Shown here in pieces: positions 6,001-7,533 of a DNA stretch of 7,533 nucleotides. The notes below the pieces were generated by a model. That model did no database searches. It saw only the letters and a list, made by a program, of their open reading frames with translations, and was not told where the DNA came from. The stretch comes from Bacteroidota bacterium. GTDB lineage: Bacteria; Bacteroidota; Bacteroidia; Chitinophagales; Saprospiraceae. Numbering within the stretch: the stretch's first letter is position 1; each line of letters opens with the position of its first letter. The stretch is from positions 1 to 7,533 of the forward strand of contig JAJRUR010000322.1 in assembly GCA_024277695.1 (NCBI GenBank). The letters are read 5' to 3'. Position numbers and translations under genes: made by a program.

Positions 6001-7533
6001 TCGATGGAAATTTTGATGTTACTTATGAAATGGTCATTACCAATCCTGGTAATACTGACCTCACTATGATCCTACTTCAAGATGATTTGGTAGAACAACT
6101 TGGTGGACAGTTTATCGGTATTGTTACGCAACCGGATACAGTTCCGTTAACGGATGCTACCAGTACACCTCCGGTACATCCCGGTTATAACGGAGGAGTT
6201 ATAGATACTATCTTTGATGGAATGTCCGGCATCCTCAAACCCGGCGAAACCATCACAGTTCAAATGGTGGCTGAAATCACGGGAATGATGGGACCGGATC
6301 CGATCATCAATGAAGCCTTCGTAGAGGCAAAAGATACTTTCGGTACACAAGTCATGGATCAAGATACTGCATTGGCAGCTATCCCCGATTGCTTCTTACA
6401 AGTAACTTGTCCAAATCCAAATCAGGCTATGCTAGATTGTGTGGACCAGATACCTCCCCCAGCTACAGATATCGCAGCATTTAATGCCATTGATGGATTC
6501 TCCATGATCGATAACTTCTGCGGAACTGTTTCGATAACCGCCTCGGATCTAACTACCGGATCTGGCTGCCCGGGTGATACCCTCGTACTTACTCGTACTT
6601 ATATCATTACAGATTCGGGTATGCCACCTATCGGTGTTGAAATGGATACTTGTGTGGTCACTTACCGAGTCGTGGATAATTCAAAACCTATCATCATGGT
6701 GCCACCGGCTGATCTCATTCTCGAATGTGGTGATCTGAACAACACCACCGCAATTACAGCTTGGGAAATGAACTTTGGCGGTGCTATGGCCATTGATGGA
6801 TGTACAGATAGCTTGATACTTAGTTTTACATCAGCTACGCCGATTGATGGTTGTGGTATGACATCCATCACACCTTACACATTTACTGCTGCAGATTCTT
6901 GTGGTAACTCTATTTCCGAAATTGCTTATCTACGTATTACTGACAATACACCACCTGTATTGACTCTACCTACAGGATCTAATATGACTACATGTGATTC
7001 TAATGTTCAAGACAGTATTAGTTTATGGTTTTCAACTGCCAGCGCAACAGATGCTTGTGGTACAACTACTATTACTCAAGCATTAGTCGGACAGCGAGAG
7101 TCCTGTGTGGCTACGAGTACACATATAGTATATACTTACTTATTTACTGCAACAGACGAATGTGGTAATACTACGACCAATACTGATCAATTTACCGTGA
7201 TAGATACTATTCCACCTGCCATCACTGCCCCCGCAGACTTATCTATTGCTTGCGGCGATGATGTAGGCTCAGCTATAACAGCTTGGTTAGATAATTATAC
7301 CGTAGTAGAAGCCTGTCAAAACTATACTGTGACCAATGATTTTGATGGTACGGCTCCGGATCTATGTGGTGATATGATTACCACTCTGGTACAGTCCGGG
7401 ATGCCGGAGACAGTAACTTGGACGGTGACAGATGATTGTGGAGCTAGTAGTATGACAAGTGCACAAATAATAGTGACACCGGATATGACACCACCTGTGT
7501 TTAGTAATTGTTCGGATGACCTTACGGTAAATA
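1..7533 (+). CDS. Giant modular surface/secreted protein (DUF11, PKD-like, SdrD_B and HYR-like domains), partial at both ends
   Basis: Frame 3 is open over 2510 codons (3-7532) with no stop, far beyond chance, and the translation is coherent protein throughout. No start or stop lies inside, so the full protein exceeds 2510 residues. It is rich in Asp, Thr, Gly, Pro and Asn, poor in Lys/Arg, and has no predicted transmembrane segment. Beta-sandwich modules follow one another: DUF11/CARDB-like, PKD-like, one SdrD_B-like, three more DUF11-like, then HYR-like tandem repeats. Family knowledge: such proteins in Bacteroidota, especially Saprospiria, are exported, often by the type IX secretion system, and act at the surface as adhesins or stalks. 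A signal peptide and a T9SS sorting domain are expected outside the window. The adhesin role is inference; no enzyme motif is visible. Codon use looks uniform from end to end, with no frameshift or sign of a recent insertion. Confidence 0.96.
3..812 (+). other. N-terminal visible region: DUF11/CARDB-like opening followed by beta-rich segment
   Basis: Residues 1-270. The stretch around residues 18-37 (YGLKIVNDGLAPAKNITIEL) matches the strand pattern of DUF11/CARDB domains, in which a hydrophobic strand is followed by N-x-G and then a 'xxNIxIxL' strand. A closing strand motif, PGDSVFFKYEV, lies at residues 99-109. Next comes C113-x-C115-x-x-C118, then an aromatic-rich segment with W184-W185. 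The first visible residue is already inside a folded-looking module, so more of this domain lies upstream. I do not recognise a specific family for residues 120-270; they look like further beta-sandwich sequence. Assignment is by pattern only. Confidence 0.5.
813..983 (+). other. Cysteine-rich cluster with C-x-x-C motifs
   Basis: Nine cysteines fall in 57 residues, at positions 271, 276, 284, 302, 305, 311, 321, 324 and 327. Spacings include C302-x-x-C305 and the run C321-P-N-C324-T-I-C327. The segment separates two beta-rich regions. In an exported protein such cysteines would most simply form disulfides, but paired C-x-x-C also resembles a zinc or iron-sulfur ligand set. The sequence does not decide between these. 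It is much denser in Cys than the rest of the chain, apart from the short C-x-C-x-x-C at residues 113-118. Confidence 0.75.
1020..2456 (+). other. Long beta-rich region of unknown family
   Basis: Residues 340-818. I cannot name a domain here. It opens with an Asp/Asn loop (D346, N348, D350, D354) that looks like a short Ca-binding loop. Several strand motifs of the form G-D-[TS]-hydrophobic follow, at residues 372 (GDTLKATF), 464 (GDSIALCVYF) and 615 (GDTLLFNV). These motifs usually mark the penultimate strand of DUF11-like sandwiches, so the region probably holds three or four diverged sandwiches. It closes with a motif rich in Cys and Trp (FEICVNVTDCDPQ, then AGWDCEKYP) near residues 779-804, which looks like the end of a distinct module. 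Residues around 585-600 are unusually rich in Arg and Tyr for this protein. Function unknown; a structural role is inferred from context. Confidence 0.5.
2460..2951 (+). other. Diverged DUF11-like beta-sandwich module
   Basis: Residues 820-983. The order of strand motifs fits DUF11: CDTLEFVYKIS at residues 843-853 (the 'GDxhxFxhxh' strand), then ISDINFEFTLPSDMDLIPGS (the 'hxDxLPxGhxhhxGS' element), then a closing strand with the sequence NIILVKFKTVTDCGF. A TYATDACGD segment near residues 960-967 resembles the end of the module. It lacks the Asp-rich linker seen after later DUF11 units. DUF11 domains are extracellular structural repeats in surface proteins. The family call rests on pattern and is moderately sure. 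Confidence 0.6.
2961..3401 (+). other. Second diverged DUF11-like module
   Basis: Residues 987-1133. It repeats the organisation of the preceding module: NPCNMDQATLDINMQIS gives the early strands, SISILLPEGLAYIANSYMPG the LP-x-G element, and NGDVIAFSIDIQA (around residue 1075) the closing strand. Two late cysteine sites (near C-E-I-Y and C-K-G-M-T-C) could form an internal disulfide. Sequence identity to the previous module is low, so this is an old duplication or a common fold rather than a recent repeat. Confidence 0.55.
3405..3761 (+). other. CARDB-like module with embedded Asp/Asn loop
   Basis: Residues 1135-1253. The start PDLDIRDLNLTLN, the central GGTLDYSVTLLNNGSVPQ and the closing INPGEMQTVTGSIPIP follow the CARDB pattern ('P-D-L-x-h', 'hxhxVxNxG', 'L-x-P-G-x-x'). 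Between them lies D1182-x-D1184-x-N1186-G-L-W-D1190-P, a loop that resembles a Ca-binding loop and is almost the same motif as the one in the SdrD_B domain further on. CARDB domains are extracellular adhesion or spacer modules in bacteria and archaea. The distinction between CARDB and DUF11 is soft at this level of reading. Confidence 0.55.
3771..4019 (+). other. PKD/Ig-like module 1
   Basis: Residues 1257-1339. VSVCSEQTLQVGPG with C1263 is followed by a Trp strand (YAYEWLSVDGS), NNTGVNIVWKYAL and a closing segment, FTNCYSYDTLEVTLFP, with C1326. This is the usual order of PKD-like Ig sandwiches in Bacteroidota exoproteins: an early 'hCxGxxhxL', the core Trp, and a late 'xxCxxxDxhxVxV'. C1263 and C1326 could pair. 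Function is structural by analogy. Confidence 0.6.
4020..4250 (+). other. PKD/Ig-like module 2
   Basis: Residues 1340-1416. AVCQNMPYTMPGPGSG opens with C1349, followed by the core FMWTPTTDLSDPTDPFAVLDP with W1367, and the close MNPITYTLDYLDDNGC with C1403. The 'W-x-P-T-T-x-L-S-D-P ... P-x-T-Y-T-h' signature is typical of the PKD-like repeats found in gliding-associated and other large exported Bacteroidota proteins. It leads directly into the SdrD_B-like domain. Confidence 0.7.
4257..4619 (+). other. SdrD_B-like (SD-repeat B) domain
   Basis: Residues 1419-1539. This is the clearest domain in the window. IGDTVWYDLNMDGLQDPGE is the hallmark opening of the B-repeat, followed by GIPDVTVFLYN, then TDSAGHYLFNGIPAGNYVVGF and the closing DTTADAGFI. 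D1429, N1431, D1433, D1437 and E1440 form an EF-hand-like Ca-binding loop. In staphylococcal Sdr proteins these domains bind Ca and stiffen the stalk; in Bacteroidota they occur in large surface proteins. Here there is a single copy, between the PKD-like pair and the DUF11 block. Length is normal for the family. Confidence 0.92.
4620..4928 (+). other. Unassigned spacer module between SdrD_B and DUF11 block
   Basis: Residues 1540-1642. It starts DINVSIAHVSEC, contains IDWTGAIYTYDWLTGSD and TSWTVIMQEN, and ends MNSDTTMSITPC. The spacing of Trp and of the Cys residues near the two ends suggests one Ig-like sandwich, possibly a further diverged PKD-like unit. No family is recognised. Confidence 0.4.
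4929..5279 (+). other. DUF11 module A
   Basis: Residues 1643-1759. The order DLAMIKDLP, YGDTLPFFIKVVNQG, MTNIKINDFLPSGFAF, LQAGDMINIPLNLEL and LNKAEIFSFEDTLG follows DUF11 closely ('D-L-x-hxKxh', 'GDxhxFxhxVxNxG', 'hxxhxhxDxLPxGhxh', 'hxxGxxxxhxhxhxh', 'N-x-A-x-h'). It is followed directly by the first Asp-rich linker. Module A and module B are clear paralogous repeats; their linkers start 168 residues apart. Confidence 0.82.
5280..5429 (+). repeat. Asp-rich linker, copy 1 (50 residues)
   Basis: Residues 1760-1809, from QDIDSSPDNNPDNDAGG to TDEDDSDPE. It has 14 acidic residues and no Lys or Arg. It matches copy 2 at 34 of 50 positions without a gap (my hand count). Conserved blocks are QDIDS, NDAGG, SDDA, GSGTPG and TDEDD-x-DP. 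Codons differ at many synonymous sites, so the duplication is old. Likely an extended, Ca-responsive linker (inference). Confidence 0.85.
5442..5783 (+). other. DUF11 module B
   Basis: Residues 1814-1927. VDMALTKTIQ, YGDTITFLVNVFNQGGDTVTNIKVNDYIPMGFAW, LAPGQMASVPIRLIL and FTNIAELSSFQD line up with module A element by element. It contains an extra short DANGND turn near residues 1919-1924 that could bind Ca. Copy 2 of the Asp-rich linker follows directly. Confidence 0.82.
5784..5933 (+). repeat. Asp-rich linker, copy 2 (50 residues)
   Basis: Residues 1928-1977, from QDIDSNADNDPTNDAGG to TDEDDADPA. It has 13 acidic residues, one His and no Lys or Arg. It is the second copy of the linker at 5280-5429, the same length with no gaps. 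The repeat period between linkers is 504 bases (168 residues), covering one linker plus one DUF11 module. Confidence 0.85.
5952..6389 (+). other. DUF11 module C, without Asp-rich linker
   Basis: Residues 1984-2129. IDLVKTATMV opens it, NFDVTYEMVITNPGNTDLTMILLQDDLVEQLG gives the central strands, LKPGETITVQMVAEITG the closing strand and INEAFVEAKDTFG the end. It differs from A and B in having a longer insert (roughly residues 2035-2070) and in ending with VMDQDTALA instead of the 50-residue acidic linker. It then passes straight into the HYR-like array. Confidence 0.72.
6390..6674 (+). repeat. HYR-like repeat, unit 1 (atypical first unit)
   Basis: Residues 2130-2224. C2130-F-L-Q-V-T-C opens the array. 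Later elements are QAMLDC (C2146), IDNFCGTVSITASDL, GCPGDTLVLTRTYIITDSG and CVVTYRVV. The 'GCxGDTxxhTRTYxhTD' core is typical of HYR-like repeats in Bacteroidota. The usual 'TDxCGN' near the end is altered to a longer TDSGMPPIGVEMDTC. HYR domains are Ig-related extracellular modules linked to adhesion. Confidence 0.7.
6675..6941 (+). repeat. HYR-like repeat, unit 2
   Basis: Residues 2225-2313, 89 residues. DNSKPIIMVPPADLILEC (C2242) is the classic HYR opening, followed by TAITAWEMNFGGAMAIDGC and the closing TFTAADSCGNSISEIAYLRI. The helix-like 'AITAW' segment after the first Cys recurs in unit 4 and, weakly, in unit 3. Confidence 0.82.
6942..7202 (+). repeat. HYR-like repeat, unit 3
   Basis: Residues 2314-2400, 87 residues. 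DNTPPVLTLPTGSNMTTC (C2331) opens it, then DSISLWFSTASATDACG and the closing YLFTATDECGNTTTNTDQF. The unit keeps the Trp (SLW) and the TDxCGN element. Confidence 0.82.
7203..7481 (+). repeat. HYR-like repeat, unit 4
   Basis: Residues 2401-2493, 93 residues. DTIPPAITAPADLSIAC (C2417) is followed by SAITAWLDNYTVVEAC, DLCGDMITTLV and the close VTWTVTDDCGASSMTSAQIIV. All hallmark positions are present: the D-T-x-P-P opening, first Cys, AITAW and TDxCG. Confidence 0.82.
7482..7533 (+). repeat. HYR-like repeat, unit 5, cut by the window end
   Basis: Residues 2494-2510. DMTPPVFSNCSDDLTVN is the opening of a further unit. The array therefore continues downstream, and the protein end, with any secretion signal, lies outside. 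Confidence 0.75.

Noticed and set aside
1..7533. Promoters, terminators, ribosome binding sites, riboswitches or tRNA genes inside the window
   Set aside because: The whole window is coding. AT-rich patches and short inverted repeats are explained by codon use, and no intergenic gap exists.
6675..7533. CRISPR-like or DNA-level tandem repeat
   Set aside because: The periodicity of about 87-93 codons is only visible at protein level; the DNA of the units is strongly diverged and there are no short identical repeats with spacers.
1..7533. A multi-gene system such as defence, secretion or biosynthesis
   Set aside because: There is only one gene, with no catalytic, nuclease, ATPase or toxin motif visible. 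Any partner genes lie outside the window.

Overview
The whole window lies inside one protein-coding gene. Frame 3 of the + strand (codons starting at positions 3, 6, 9 ... 7530) reads through all 2510 codons without a stop. Both ends are open, so the start codon, promoter, ribosome binding site, stop codon and terminator all lie outside. Residue n of the visible protein starts at base 3n, and residue numbers below follow that rule. I see no second gene, RNA gene, mobile element, CRISPR array or intergenic gap.

The protein is a giant, acidic, Thr/Asp/Gly/Pro-rich modular protein built from beta-sandwich domains, of the kind found on the surface of Bacteroidota. The mix of DUF11-like, PKD-like, SdrD_B-like and HYR-like domains in one chain, the Asp-rich linkers after DUF11 units, and an estimated GC content in the low-to-mid 40s percent (by eye) suggest a Saprospiria/Lewinella-like member of Bacteroidota. 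The taxonomic call is inference. Proteins of this build normally have an N-terminal signal peptide and a C-terminal type IX secretion (T9SS) sorting domain; neither end is visible here.

Layout from N to C: (1) residues 1-280, a beta-rich region with a DUF11/CARDB-like opening and a C-x-C-x-x-C motif; (2) residues 271-327, a cluster of nine cysteines with C-x-x-C spacings; (3) residues 340-818, a long beta-rich stretch that I cannot assign to a named family; (4) residues 820-1133, two diverged DUF11-like modules; (5) residues 1135-1253, a CARDB-like module with a Ca-loop-like insert; (6) residues 1257-1416, two PKD/Ig-like modules; (7) residues 1419-1539, one clear SdrD_B-type domain; (8) residues 1540-1642, an unassigned spacer; (9) residues 1643-2129, three DUF11 modules, the first two each followed by a nearly identical 50-residue Asp-rich linker; (10) residues 2130-2510, four HYR-like repeats plus the start of a fifth, running off the window.

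The likely role is a long cell-surface or secreted stalk/adhesin in which the beta-sandwich modules act as spacers, stiffened by Ca-binding loops and disulfides. No catalytic domain is visible. I found no multi-gene system. The points most worth a second look are the cysteine cluster, the unassigned N-terminal half, the duplicated acidic linker and the density of Bacteroidota-type O-glycosylation motifs.
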